The notes under the pieces were generated by a model. It was not told the origin of the DNA. It worked only from the letters and a program-made list of their open reading frames with translations, and searched no databases. Both the position numbers and the translations under genes were made by a program. From contig CAJXPX010000012.1 of NCBI GenBank assembly GCA_913058335.1, forward strand, positions 1-64,000: a DNA stretch of 64,000 bases. Direction: 5' to 3'. Below are positions 15,801 through 24,887 of this stretch, one piece after another (within the stretch, counting starts at the first letter, position 1; every line of letters begins with the position of its first letter). The DNA is from an uncultured Hyphomonadaceae bacterium. Lineage in GTDB: Bacteria; Pseudomonadota; Alphaproteobacteria; Caulobacterales; Maricaulaceae.

Positions 15801-17159
15801 ATGCAAATCCAAAAGTTTGACCTTATTGTTATGGGCGTTGGTATGGCGGCTGTTAACGCCGCAAATAAATGCGCGTCAGCGGGCTGGAAAGTGGCCGTCA
15901 TAGATGAGCTGCCTTATGGCGGGACATGTGCATTAAGGGGATGCGATCCCAAAAAAATGTTGAGGCGTGGCGCCGAAATAATTGATGCCGCAACTTTGAT
16001 GAAAGGCAAAGGGATTGAGGCCGGCAATCTCGCGATTAATTGGTCGGGCCTGCTTGCATTCAAGCGCACTTTCACTGAAAAAATGCCCCCAAAAATAGAA
16101 TCTGGTCTTGATAAAAAAGGGGTTACCACACTGCACGGAAATGCAAAATTTGTCGCTGAGAACGTCATTGAAATTGACGGCGAAACCCGTTTGGAAGGAA
16201 AAAATATACTCATTGCAACAGGTGCGAAGCCTCGGGAAATGAGCATGCCGGGCGCAGAATATCTTACTGAAAGCACTGAGTTCTTAGAATTGGAAATTCT
16301 TCCTAAAAAAATCATTTTTGTTGGCGGCGGGTTTATCTCATTTGAGTTCGCCCATATCGCAGCTCGGGCTGGCAGTGATGTTCATATTATCGACCGCGGT
16401 GAGCGGCCCCTCAAAGGTTTTGAGGTTGCCCACGTAAATAAATTGCTGAAGCGAAGCGCAGAGGCCAGGATTAATTTTATTCCGCTAACCAATCTCGTAT
16501 CTATATCCCCACAAGGTGACGGGTATTCAGTAGTATTGGATACTGACGGCAAGCAGCGAAGCCATACAGCTGACCTGATCGTGCATGGTGCGGGACGAAC
16601 TCCCGCTATTGATAACCTTGATTTGGATAAGGCTGGCATAGAGTTCGGCACTCACGGTGTCGCGGTTAATGATTATCTCCAAAGCAAATCCAACCCTGCA
16701 GTTTATGCGGCAGGAGATGCCGCCGATACAAAAGGCTTACCCCTTACGCCTGTTGCTGTATTTGAGGGTAAGGTCGCTGCCTCAAATATGATTAAGGGTA
16801 ATCACATTAAACCCGATTATAGTGGTGTGCCAACAGTCGTATTTACAATTCCCGAATTGGCACGCGTTGGGATGACGGAAGAAGAAGCAAAAGCGGCTGG
16901 CTATAAGCTTCGGATTGCCACGAACGACACAAGCAACTGGTATTCTAATCTTAGAATAGGAGAAACTTGCGCAGCAACTAAGGTCATTATCGATGATGAA
17001 ACCGATAAAATATTAGGCGCGCACCTTCTAGGGCCCGAATATGCTGAAATTATCAATTTTTTTAGTCTCGCTATTCGGCTTCAGTTAACGGCGAGTGATT
17101 TGAAAAAGATGGTGAGTGCTTATCCGAGCGTCGGCTCTGATTTAGGATCGATGTTGTAA
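15801..17159 (+). CDS. Second flavin disulfide reductase of the mer block
   Basis: A 452-residue pyridine nucleotide-disulfide oxidoreductase related to MerA and glutathione reductase. The FAD fold, redox pair C43/C48 (GGTCALRGCDPKK), NAD(P)H fold (IFVGGGFISFEFA) and second FAD motif (VYAAGDAADT) are present. It lacks the vicinal C-terminal cysteines of MerA, and the usual HPT catalytic segment of the dimerisation domain reads SAYPSVGS, so the active-site His seems replaced. It is 75 bases after merA with GAGGACG upstream. It may reduce low-molecular-weight thiols or persulfides to support mercury and sulfide stress; the substrate is unknown. Confidence 0.85.
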   Translation: MQIQKFDLIVMGVGMAAVNAANKCASAGWKVAVIDELPYGGTCALRGCDPKKMLRRGAEIIDAATLMKGKGIEAGNLAINWSGLLAFKRTFTEKMPPKIESGLDKKGVTTLHGNAKFVAENVIEIDGETRLEGKNILIATGAKPREMSMPGAEYLTESTEFLELEILPKKIIFVGGGFISFEFAHIAARAGSDVHIIDRGERPLKGFEVAHVNKLLKRSAEARINFIPLTNLVSISPQGDGYSVVLDTDGKQRSHTADLIVHGAGRTPAIDNLDLDKAGIEFGTHGVAVNDYLQSKSNPAVYAAGDAADTKGLPLTPVAVFEGKVAASNMIKGNHIKPDYSGVPTVVFTIPELARVGMTEEEAKAAGYKLRIATNDTSNWYSNLRIGETCAATKVIIDDETDKILGAHLLGPEYAEIINFFSLAIRLQLTASDLKKMVSAYPSVGSDLGSML

Positions 17160-17193
17160 TCAGAATGAATATAACGGTATAATTTTTCCAAAC

Positions 17194-17237
17194 TTTAGTT
17201 GCTCAAAAATATCGGTTTTAAAATTACTGCAACTAAA
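17194..17237. repeat. Perfect 9-base inverted repeat after the mer block
   Basis: TTTAGTTGC (17194-17202) and GCAACTAAA (17229-17237) are perfect complements separated by 26 AT-rich bases. It lies 35 bases after the last mer-block gene. It may be a protein-binding site or a scar of cargo insertion. Confidence 0.4.
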
Positions 17238-17247
17238 TGTCCACTTC

Positions 17248-17268
17248 GGGGATAACGATCCCTTTTCT
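17248..17268 (+). terminator. Probable rho-independent terminator of the mer operon
   Basis: GGGAT-AACG-ATCCC forms a five-base stem with a tetraloop (17249-17262), extendable by a G-T pair, followed directly by TTTTCT. It is about 90 bases after the final reductase gene and reads in the operon direction. Confidence 0.45.
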
Positions 17269-17518
17269 ATAAAAAGCTTTTCTATATAAAGCTCTTTGGT
17301 CTCCCACAGATCAATCTCCTTCAAACCTTTTCTCAATGAACCTGAATCCTTCTGTGCCTAGATGCAGGGAAATCGTCATGGGCAAATTGTTATTTTCACA
17401 AAAAATCACAGAACCTCATAGAAAGTCATAATGGTTCACGCGAATTCACTATTTAGGAACTAGACCGAAAATCCATTTTTCTGACAGCCTAAGTCCATCG
17501 CAAATGAAGGGCCTAGGA

Positions 17519-19579
17519 ATGTCGCCACAAAATATCTTGATCGGACAGATATTCGTCGTCTTTGCGACGATCATTTTCTCGACATGGTATGCTACCCAAT
17601 GGGTTGCGCTTAAATTTGATTACAGTATCTATTTAGGAACGGGATTCGCCGAGCTTGGCAATCACAAAATTTATGCGCCGTGGAATCTCTTCAAATGGTG
17701 GTATCAATTTGACGCCTATGCGCCTCATATTTTTTCAAGAGGCGGACAGATTTCCGCAGGCGGCGGCCTCCTTGGAATTATCTTCGCGGTCATAGGTTCT
17801 GTACTCCGCGGCCGCTCTGCAAAAGCCCTAAACACATTTGGCTCATCGCGCTGGGCGACATCAAAGCAAATGAAGCAAGTTGGTCTTCTGGATGACCATG
17901 GCGTTTTTCTTGGGCGTACAAAGACTGATTACATTCGCCATCATGGCCCAGAGCATGTCATGGCGATTGCGCCAACACGGTCGGGTAAAGGCGTGGGCCT
18001 TGTTATCCCGACCTTACTCTCCTGGACTGACAGCGCGGTCATCCATGACATTAAGGGTGAGAACTGGCAGCTCACCTCAGGCTGGAGAGCAACGTTCTCT
18101 CATTGCCTGTTGTTTGACCCAACTAATGCGGCGAGTGCGAAATATAATCCGCTCTTAGAAGTGCGCAAAGGCGTCAATGAAGTCCGGGATGTTCAGAACA
18201 TTGCCGATATCCTTGTCGACCCTGAAGGGATGCTTGAGCGCCGCAACCATTGGGAAAAGACCGCTCATAGTCTTTTAGTCGGCGCTATCCTTCATATTCT
18301 CTACGCAGAGCGCGAAAAGACGCTGGCTCGCGTAGCCTCATTCCTCTCTGACCCAAAACGTAGTTTTGAAAAGACGCTTGGGATCATGATGAAAACCAAT
18401 CATTTCGGCGACCGGTCACGGGCACAAGTTCATCCGGTGGTCGCACAAGCAGCGCGTGAACTCCTCAATAAATCTGAAAACGAGCGCTCAGGTGTATTAT
18501 CAACGGCTATGAGTTTTCTCGGACTTTACCGAGATCCCACGGTCGCCGAGGTGACATCAAAATGTGATTGGCGGATTGCCGATCTTATGAAGGCGGACAA
18601 GCCTGTTTCACTTTATCTGGTCATTCCGCCGTCCGATATTTCGCGCACGAAGCCACTGGTTCGCCTTATCCTAAATCAGATTGGTCGCCGTCTTACTGAA
18701 GAGCTTGTTGTTTCAGGCGAGGGTCAGCCAAATCGCCAACTTCTGCTGATGCTCGATGAGTTTCCGGCTTTGGGGCGTCTTGACTTCTTTGAAAGCTCAC
18801 TCGCTTTCATGGCAGGCTATGGCTTGCGGGCCTTTCTGATTTCTCAATCTCTCAACCAAATTGAGAAAGCCTACGGTCCAAATAATTCCATCCTTGATAA
18901 TTGCCATGTGCGGGTGGCCTTTGCGACTAATGATGAGCGTACCGCTAAACGCCTATCAGACGCGATTGGCAGCACGACGGAAATGCGGGCGATGCGGAAC
19001 TATGCCGGTCACCGCCTTGCGCCCTGGCTCTCGCACGTCATGGTCTCTCGCCAAGAGACGGCGCGCCAGCTCATTACGCCTGGCGAAATCATGCAGCTGC
19101 CGTCTAATCAGGAGATTATTCTCCTCTCAGGTTTCTCACCCATCAAAGCCGATAAAGTTCGCTACTATGCGGATAAAAATTTCACAGGCCGTGTCTCGAG
19201 CCCTCCCCAAATATCTCCGGACGGATATGGCGGACTTTCCCCGAATACGCCTTGCGTCTGGGGTATTGAGACACGGCCTGTGGATGACCGTCTCTACACA
19301 GAAAATGAGAAGTCAGAGCAAAACAAAATCGCATTAGCCTTAAATTCAAAGACTAACGAAGAAGACGAGGAAGACGCAGGCGGTAAGGAACTCAGCCCCG
19401 AGCTTAGCGGCCTAGATACTTCTCCATGTCAAGCCAGGCCCGAACAGAAGTCTCTCGATGTTGCAGAGGGCGATGAACTCACACCCGCAATTAAGCTCGC
19501 TGAATTCGTCAGAGACACGGCCACGCTTGCCCGCGCGCATGACCTGACCCGCAGTACAGACCTAGATTTGGGAATGTAA
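17519..19579 (+). CDS. traG: Type IV coupling protein TraG/VirD4
   Basis: Inner-membrane ATPase that brings the relaxase-DNA complex to the mating channel. N-terminal membrane helices lie near residues 5-25 and 75-95; Walker A is APTRSGKG near 151 and Walker B LLMLDEFPALG near 410. The 686-residue length is usual for TraG. I prefer the ATG at 17519 because AAGGG lies seven bases before it; an ATG five codons upstream has no ribosome site. It heads the traG-RHH-trb block, with the next gene two bases after its stop. The C-terminal 100 residues are acidic and low in complexity. Confidence 0.93.
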   Translation: MSPQNILIGQIFVVFATIIFSTWYATQWVALKFDYSIYLGTGFAELGNHKIYAPWNLFKWWYQFDAYAPHIFSRGGQISAGGGLLGIIFAVIGSVLRGRSAKALNTFGSSRWATSKQMKQVGLLDDHGVFLGRTKTDYIRHHGPEHVMAIAPTRSGKGVGLVIPTLLSWTDSAVIHDIKGENWQLTSGWRATFSHCLLFDPTNAASAKYNPLLEVRKGVNEVRDVQNIADILVDPEGMLERRNHWEKTAHSLLVGAILHILYAEREKTLARVASFLSDPKRSFEKTLGIMMKTNHFGDRSRAQVHPVVAQAARELLNKSENERSGVLSTAMSFLGLYRDPTVAEVTSKCDWRIADLMKADKPVSLYLVIPPSDISRTKPLVRLILNQIGRRLTEELVVSGEGQPNRQLLLMLDEFPALGRLDFFESSLAFMAGYGLRAFLISQSLNQIEKAYGPNNSILDNCHVRVAFATNDERTAKRLSDAIGSTTEMRAMRNYAGHRLAPWLSHVMVSRQETARQLITPGEIMQLPSNQEIILLSGFSPIKADKVRYYADKNFTGRVSSPPQISPDGYGGLSPNTPCVWGIETRPVDDRLYTENEKSEQNKIALALNSKTNEEDEEDAGGKELSPELSGLDTSPCQARPEQKSLDVAEGDELTPAIKLAEFVRDTATLARAHDLTRSTDLDLGM

Positions 19580-19581
19580 CG

Positions 19582-20100
19582 ATGAGCAATGATCTCACAG
19601 CCCGCGTTCGCGCGCGTATCACGCCAGAAAATGCAGCGCTATTGGATGTTCGGGCGCGCGCAATGGGGAAAACAAAATCGCGCGTCATAAATGATGCTTT
19701 GTCAGCTTGTTTCACGTTTGAGCATGACGACGCGCGGGATGCCCGTATCCTTGAAAAGCTGGATATGATGATCCGCCACAATCATCGGCATTCTCGGGAC
19801 CTCAATCTTCATTCCGAGACATTCGCGCTCTTTCTGCATTTTTACTTCACAATGGCACCGCAAATCTCGGCGGCGGATACCGACGCGCGCGCCGCGCGCG
19901 GCGTTGGGTTGATGAACCAGTTCATTGATCAGCTTGGCGTTAAAATGCGTTCGGGCGGAAAGACGTTCAAGCAGGCTCTGTCGGATGTCCTTGTCTCCGA
20001 CCAAGACTTCTTTCGGCTCGATGAAATCCAGCTTCTCGAAAAGCTGCAGAAGAAAAAAGCGGCCAGGCCCAAAAAGAAGAAGGAGACCGCAAATGTCTAG
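19582..20100 (+). CDS. Ribbon-helix-helix (CopG-like) conjugation accessory protein
   Basis: A 172-residue protein. Residues 5-48 fit a ribbon-helix-helix DNA-binding fold (RVRARITPENAALLDVRARAMGKTKSRVINDALS). The C-terminus ends in a lysine-rich tail (QKKKAARPKKKKE). Proteins of this type regularly sit between traG and trbB in alphaproteobacterial ICEs and plasmids. It could repress the trb operon or act in the relaxosome; the sequence does not decide between these. It starts two bases after traG and overlaps trbB by eight bases. Confidence 0.82.
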   Translation: MSNDLTARVRARITPENAALLDVRARAMGKTKSRVINDALSACFTFEHDDARDARILEKLDMMIRHNHRHSRDLNLHSETFALFLHFYFTMAPQISAADTDARAARGVGLMNQFIDQLGVKMRSGGKTFKQALSDVLVSDQDFFRLDEIQLLEKLQKKKAARPKKKKETANV

Positions 20101-21103
20101 TCTTCAAACAACCGCTACATCAGACCGCACACTTGCTATGCTTCGCACCGCGCTGGGCCCCGTTATAACGAACGCGCTTGATGACCCCAAAGTTGTCGAA
20201 ATCATGCTTAACCCCGATGGGCGTTTATGGCTTGATAAATTAGGTATTGGCCGTTTCGACACGGACAGTGTGTTGACGCCTGACGAGGGAGAGAGGGTGG
20301 TGCGCCTCGTGGCCAATCACATCAATCAAGATGTGACACCCAAAGCGCCTATTATCAGCGCGGAACTGCCGGGCAATGGAGAGCGCTTTGAAGGTGTTCT
20401 GCCGCCCGTTGTCTCAGCGCCATGTTTCTCCATTCGTAAGGGCGCAGTCGCGGTCTTCACCTTGGATGATTACGTCACAGCGGGCAGTCTCACCTATGAC
20501 CAGTCCGAAGCGCTAAAATACGCGGTTACGTCCCGTCAAAACATTCTAATTGTTGGCGGCACATCAAGCGGTAAAACCACGCTCGCCAATGCCTTACTGT
20601 CAGAAATATCGGACACGGGAGACCGCGTTCTTATTCTGGAAGATACGCGCGAGCTTCAATGTAAGGCCAAGGATACTGTAGCGCTTCGTACGCACGGTTT
20701 GAATGTGACTCTTGCAGATTTGGTGCGCTCAACACTGCGCCTAAGGCCTGACCGGATTATCGTGGGCGAAGTGCGCGGGCCTGAAGCCCTCGACATGCTC
20801 AAGGCTTGGACGACGGGGCATCCCGGAGGCATTGCAACCGTCCATGCAAATTCAGCGAAAACGGCTCTAAGCCGCATCGAACAACTGATTTTAGAGGGCG
20901 TGGCGATTGTCCCGCGCGCTCTGATTGCGGAGGCCATCGACGTGATTGTCTTCATTTCCGGGCGAGGCTCAAAACGCCGTGTGCAGACGATCGCACGCCT
21001 CATTGAAGTGACGGATAAGGGCTATCAGCTCGAACCGCTCACAGCCACGTCTTCCATCCCTAAACTCACTTTTGACGGAGGTAACTCATGTACGGACTAC
21101 TAA
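20093..21103 (+). CDS. trbB: TrbB, VirB11-type secretion ATPase
   Basis: Cytoplasmic hexameric ATPase that powers pilus assembly and substrate transfer. The 336-residue protein has Walker A GGTSSGKTTLANAL near 155, the Asp box EDTRELQ, Walker B-like RIIVGEVRGPEALDML and the His box TGHPGGIATVHANS, all diagnostic of VirB11/GspE ATPases. The ATG at 20093 lies inside the end of the previous gene and is preceded by AAGGAG; the frame is open further upstream but lacks support. Its end overlaps trbC by 16 bases. Confidence 0.94.
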   Translation: MSSLQTTATSDRTLAMLRTALGPVITNALDDPKVVEIMLNPDGRLWLDKLGIGRFDTDSVLTPDEGERVVRLVANHINQDVTPKAPIISAELPGNGERFEGVLPPVVSAPCFSIRKGAVAVFTLDDYVTAGSLTYDQSEALKYAVTSRQNILIVGGTSSGKTTLANALLSEISDTGDRVLILEDTRELQCKAKDTVALRTHGLNVTLADLVRSTLRLRPDRIIVGEVRGPEALDMLKAWTTGHPGGIATVHANSAKTALSRIEQLILEGVAIVPRALIAEAIDVIVFISGRGSKRRVQTIARLIEVTDKGYQLEPLTATSSIPKLTFDGGNSCTDY

Positions 21104-21429
21104 CACACGGAAGCTTAAACCAACGGCTTTTCTACGGCGCGGCTATTGCCGTTTTCATTATGATGTTGATGCCGCAAACGGCGCACGCTGCAGGGTCCGC
21201 TATGCCGTGGGAAGGCCCGCTCACCAGCATTTTGCAATCCATTGAAGGCCCTGTGGCTAAAATTTTCGGGACGATTGCAATTATCATGACCGGTATTGGC
21301 CTTGCCTTTGGAGATGCAGGCGGCGGGATGCGCAATCTCATCAAGATTGTCTTTGGTCTGTCCATTGCCTTCACGGCGACAAGTTTCTTCTTGTCATTCT
21401 TTAGCTTTACCGGCGGTGCTGTCATTTAA
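21088..21429 (+). CDS. trbC: TrbC, VirB2-type pilin
   Basis: Major conjugative pilin precursor of 113 residues. A long signal peptide ends at TAHAAG (about residue 36) and two hydrophobic helices follow (about 57-76 and 83-105), the VirB2/TrbC pattern. TrbC of RP4 is cyclised after processing; whether that occurs here cannot be read from sequence. A GGAGG ribosome site precedes the ATG, which lies inside the trbB end. Confidence 0.9.
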   Translation: MYGLLTHGSLNQRLFYGAAIAVFIMMLMPQTAHAAGSAMPWEGPLTSILQSIEGPVAKIFGTIAIIMTGIGLAFGDAGGGMRNLIKIVFGLSIAFTATSFFLSFFSFTGGAVI

Positions 21430-21704
21430 TGCCTGACACGTCGGCATATCAGCTTCCTGAAGGTTTCACCATTCCAGTGCGCCGTTCATTGACCGAGCCT
21501 ATCCTTTTAGGCGGTGTTCCGAGAACGGCGGCCATCCTGAATGGCACTCTTGCGGCGGCCTTAGGGCTGGGTCTCCAGCTCTGGCTACTCGGCATCATTT
21601 ACTATGTCTGCGCTCACACCCTTTGCGTCTTTTTCGCCTCGCGTGATCCGCAGTTCATGGAAGTGCTTGTCCGCCACATCAAACATAAGGGTTATCTCTC
21701 CTGA
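21429..21704 (+). CDS. trbD: TrbD, VirB3-type membrane protein
   Basis: A 91-residue inner-membrane protein of the conjugation channel. The start PVRRSLTEPILLGGVPR is the VirB3/TrbD N-terminal pattern, followed by a hairpin of two membrane helices (about 32-48 and 50-68) and the DPQFMEVLVRHIKHKGYL end. Its ATG overlaps the trbC stop by one base, and trbE follows after 10 bases. Confidence 0.9.
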   Translation: MPDTSAYQLPEGFTIPVRRSLTEPILLGGVPRTAAILNGTLAAALGLGLQLWLLGIIYYVCAHTLCVFFASRDPQFMEVLVRHIKHKGYLS

Positions 21705-21714
21705 GGAATTTGGC

Positions 21715-24174
21715 ATGATGAATTTAAGTGAATATCAAAAGCGGCCAGATTGCTTGTCTGACTATCTGCCTTGGACAGCGCTCATTGCGCCCGGCACGGT
21801 GCTCAATAAGGACGGGAGCTTTCAGCGCACGGCTGAGTTTCGTGGCCCAGATCTTGAAAGCTCGACAGAAGAAGAGTTGGTGGCAACCTGCGCGCGCCTC
21901 AATAATGCGCTTCGCCGTTTCGGCTCCGGCTGGGCACTCTACTTTGAAGCCGCACGAATTCCAGCCCGTGAATATCCCGTGTCTGATTTCACTGACCCTG
22001 CAGCTTGGATTGTCGAGCAGGAACGTAGAGGCGAGTTTGAAGAAGACGCGGGTCAGCGCGACTTGTTTGAGAGCGTCTATTATTTGACGTTTCAGTTTAT
22101 TCCGCCTGCGGACCGATCCAATAAGGCCGAAAGCTGGATTATAGAAACGCCAACTGATGATAAAGGCGTATCAGTTCAAGACCACCTGCAAAGCTTCATG
22201 TCGGAGAGCGACAGATGTCTGGACCTTTTGCAAAGCCAATTCCCGATGGCGGAGTGGCTGGATGATGATGCGACCCTGACATATTTGCACTCAACGGTTT
22301 CGCCCAAACGTCACCTGATAAAGACACCGGAAACACCCGCCTATATCGATAGCTTTATTGGCGGGGCTGATTTGATGGGAGGGCTAGTCCCGCGCCTTGG
22401 CGAACACTCTATCCATACCGTGACAATCCTCGGGTTTCCGAGCGAGACGACGCCGAGTATACTGGACGAGCTCAATACGCTGGGTTTTTCATATCGCTGG
22501 ATGACGCGCTTCTTGCCGCTCTCCAAGGCCGAAGCCTCAAAGGTCATTACTAAGACGCGGCGGCAATGGTTTGCAAAGCGTAAGTCGGTTGTCGCGCTTC
22601 TCAAAGAAGCGCTGATGAATGAGACGACGCCATTGGTCGACAGCGATGCTGACAATAAAGCCATTGATGCCGATGCGGCGCTCCAAGACTTGGGCGGTGA
22701 TTATGTATCTTACGGATATTTGACGACAGCCATATGCGTAATGGATGAGGACGCCACGGCCGCTGAGGCGCGCATCAGAGCGGTTGAGCGCATCATCAAT
22801 GGACGCGGCTTCGTTACCATCCATGAGAAGGTCAACGCCGTTGACGCTTGGCTGGGGACGCATCCAGGCAATCCATACGCAAATGTGCGCGTCCCGTTGG
22901 TCTCCACATTAAACCTCGCGCATATGATGCCGCTCTCGGCAGTCTGGGCGGGACCGGAAGGCAATACTCATCTAGGCGGCGCGCCGCTGCTATATGCGAC
23001 GACAGAAGATCACACGCCGTTTCGCCTCGTCACTCATCAAGGCGACGTCGGCCACACACTGGTTGTCGGTCCAACAGGCGCAGGCAAATCCGTCTTGCTC
23101 AATCTGCTGTCCATGCAGTTCAAACGCTATCCGGACGCGCAAGTTTTTACCTTCGACAAAGGCGCTTCATCACGCGCCATGATTGAGGCGCTTGGAGGTG
23201 ACTTTTATGCGCTGGGCGAGACAGACTCAGCTTTGGTATTCCAGCCCTTACGCGGGCTTGATGAACCGAATGAAATGGCATGGGCCTCGGAGTGGATTTC
23301 AGGACTGCTGGCGTCCAAAGGCGTGGACGTCACGGCGGAAGTTGAGAACACCGTCTGGTCTGCTTTGCAAAGCCTTGCCAGTACGCCCGAAGATCAGCGC
23401 ACGCTCACAGGCCTGTCAGCCTTGATCCAAGATAGCGATTTACGTTTGGCCTTAAAACCTTTCACCCTTGAGGGCGCTTACGGTCATATTCTTGACGGCA
23501 ATGAAGATACGCTTCGTGATAACGCTGTGCAGGCCTTTGAGATGGAGGAATTGATGCACTCAAAGGCGCTTGTTGCGCCTGTGCTGACCTATCTGTTTCA
23601 TAAGCTCGAAGCGCGTTTTGCTGGAAAGCCCACCTTTCTGATACTGGACGAAGCGTGGGTCTTTCTTGATGACCCGATGTTTGCAGACCGCATTCGAGAG
23701 TGGCTCAAAGTCCTTCGTAAGAAAAATGTCTCCGTCATCTTCGCGACGCAGTCACTGGCGGATATAGCGGGTAGCCCCATCGCGCCTGCGATCATTGAGA
23801 GCTGCTTGTCTCGGATATTCCTGCCTAATAGCCGCGCGATGGAGCCGCAGCAAAAAGAGGCCTATGACCGCTTCGGTCTCAATAAACGGCAAGTTCAAAT
23901 CATAGCCTCGGCCACGCCTAAGCGGGATTACTATTTTCAAAGTCACGGCGGCAATCGACTTTTTGATTTGCAGCTAGGTCCGGTTGCACTCGCCTTTTGC
24001 GCAGCGGGTTCAGAGAAAGGTCAAACCCAAATTGACCGCGTTCTTGAACTTGGCGGCCATGATAATTTCGCGGCCCATTGGCTGCGTTTTAAAGGACTGG
24101 AATGGGCCGCAGACCTCATGGAGGAGCAATTTCAACAGGAGGAGTATGTGCCATGGCTCGATGTCGCAGAATAA
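21715..24174 (+). CDS. trbE: TrbE, VirB4-type secretion ATPase
   Basis: Largest ATPase of the mating apparatus, 819 residues, needed for pilus biogenesis and transfer. The N-terminal CagE/TrbE-VirB domain includes EFRGPDLESSTEEEL; the C-terminal motor has Walker A VVGPTGAGKSVLL near 450 and Walker B FLILDEAWVFLDD near 640, then FATQSLADI. I start it at the first of two adjacent ATGs at 21715, with GAGGA eight bases upstream; the frame extends upstream inside trbD without a good site. It overlaps trbJ by 22 bases. Confidence 0.94.
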   Translation: MMNLSEYQKRPDCLSDYLPWTALIAPGTVLNKDGSFQRTAEFRGPDLESSTEEELVATCARLNNALRRFGSGWALYFEAARIPAREYPVSDFTDPAAWIVEQERRGEFEEDAGQRDLFESVYYLTFQFIPPADRSNKAESWIIETPTDDKGVSVQDHLQSFMSESDRCLDLLQSQFPMAEWLDDDATLTYLHSTVSPKRHLIKTPETPAYIDSFIGGADLMGGLVPRLGEHSIHTVTILGFPSETTPSILDELNTLGFSYRWMTRFLPLSKAEASKVITKTRRQWFAKRKSVVALLKEALMNETTPLVDSDADNKAIDADAALQDLGGDYVSYGYLTTAICVMDEDATAAEARIRAVERIINGRGFVTIHEKVNAVDAWLGTHPGNPYANVRVPLVSTLNLAHMMPLSAVWAGPEGNTHLGGAPLLYATTEDHTPFRLVTHQGDVGHTLVVGPTGAGKSVLLNLLSMQFKRYPDAQVFTFDKGASSRAMIEALGGDFYALGETDSALVFQPLRGLDEPNEMAWASEWISGLLASKGVDVTAEVENTVWSALQSLASTPEDQRTLTGLSALIQDSDLRLALKPFTLEGAYGHILDGNEDTLRDNAVQAFEMEELMHSKALVAPVLTYLFHKLEARFAGKPTFLILDEAWVFLDDPMFADRIREWLKVLRKKNVSVIFATQSLADIAGSPIAPAIIESCLSRIFLPNSRAMEPQQKEAYDRFGLNKRQVQIIASATPKRDYYFQSHGGNRLFDLQLGPVALAFCAAGSEKGQTQIDRVLELGGHDNFAAHWLRFKGLEWAADLMEEQFQQEEYVPWLDVAE

Positions 24175-24887
24175 CCACTCTGGTTTTAATCGCCGCAATG
24201 GCGCTTTCCTATGCGCCGGCAAGTCACGCGCAATTCTTCGGTGGTATCGTTTATGATCCATCAAATTACACTCAAAACTTTCAAACTGCTGTACACAATT
24301 ACAACCAACTTATTCGTCAAGCGCAGCAGCTTCGCAATGAAGCGAATATGCTCATCAATCAGGCCAAACACTTATCCAGACTGGATATTAATTCCGCCAC
24401 TGATTTGAACCGCATCTTGAATGAAATTGCTTACCTTAACCGTCAAGCCGAGAACGTCGCCTATGATGTGAGCCGAACAAGAGAGCTTATCCGGCAACAC
24501 TTTCCTGAGAGCTATGATGGCCTCTCCCAGGGTGAGCTCATGGTTCAGGCTGAAGCCCAATTTCAAATGTCGGAGCGCGCTCAGAGTGAAGCCATGCTCA
24601 TGCAGTCAAAGATGGTGGAAAGTCTTCAGGAGGATCAGGCCTTACTCGGCCAGCTTATGAATAGCAGTCATGGGGCAGTCGGTGAATTGCAAGCCACGCA
24701 ATCGACTAATCAGCTCATGGGCTTGCTTGTTAAGCAGTCCATGCAAACGCAGCAAATGCAAATTACGCAAGCCCGCGCAAACAGTCTGGAAGTCACGCGC
24801 CAGTTAGCGCTCGAAAAAGAGGCCCGTGCCCGCAGACGGCTTTTCATGGGCCGGGCCAGTGACGCTTATAGCGGAGGCACACCGTAA
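24153..24887 (+). CDS. trbJ: TrbJ, VirB5-type pilus-associated protein
   Basis: Secreted 244-residue protein of the VirB5/TrbJ group, proposed to cap the pilus tip and help mating contacts. A signal peptide ends at SHAQF (about residue 26). The mature part is a long coiled helical protein, with QLRNEANMLINQAKHLS and a repeated Gln-rich TQQMQITQARANS stretch. Start at ATG 24153 with AGGAGGAG just upstream; it overlaps the end of trbE. The stop overlaps the trbL ATG. Confidence 0.9.
   Translation: MARCRRITTLVLIAAMALSYAPASHAQFFGGIVYDPSNYTQNFQTAVHNYNQLIRQAQQLRNEANMLINQAKHLSRLDINSATDLNRILNEIAYLNRQAENVAYDVSRTRELIRQHFPESYDGLSQGELMVQAEAQFQMSERAQSEAMLMQSKMVESLQEDQALLGQLMNSSHGAVGELQATQSTNQLMGLLVKQSMQTQQMQITQARANSLEVTRQLALEKEARARRRLFMGRASDAYSGGTP

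Larger units (their letters stand above)
17160..17518. other. Non-coding gap between the mer block and traG
   Basis: About 360 bases with no gene I can support. It holds a long inverted repeat (17194-17237), a likely terminator for the mer operon (17248-17268), AT-rich near-repeats of TTTTCTATAAA, and presumably the traG promoter. This is the junction between cargo and the transfer block. Confidence 0.6.

Noticed and set aside
17449-17640. 12-base word CTATTTAGGAAC repeated exactly 180 bases apart
   Set aside because: One copy is in the traG leader and one inside traG coding; no further similarity flanks either copy, so chance is likely.
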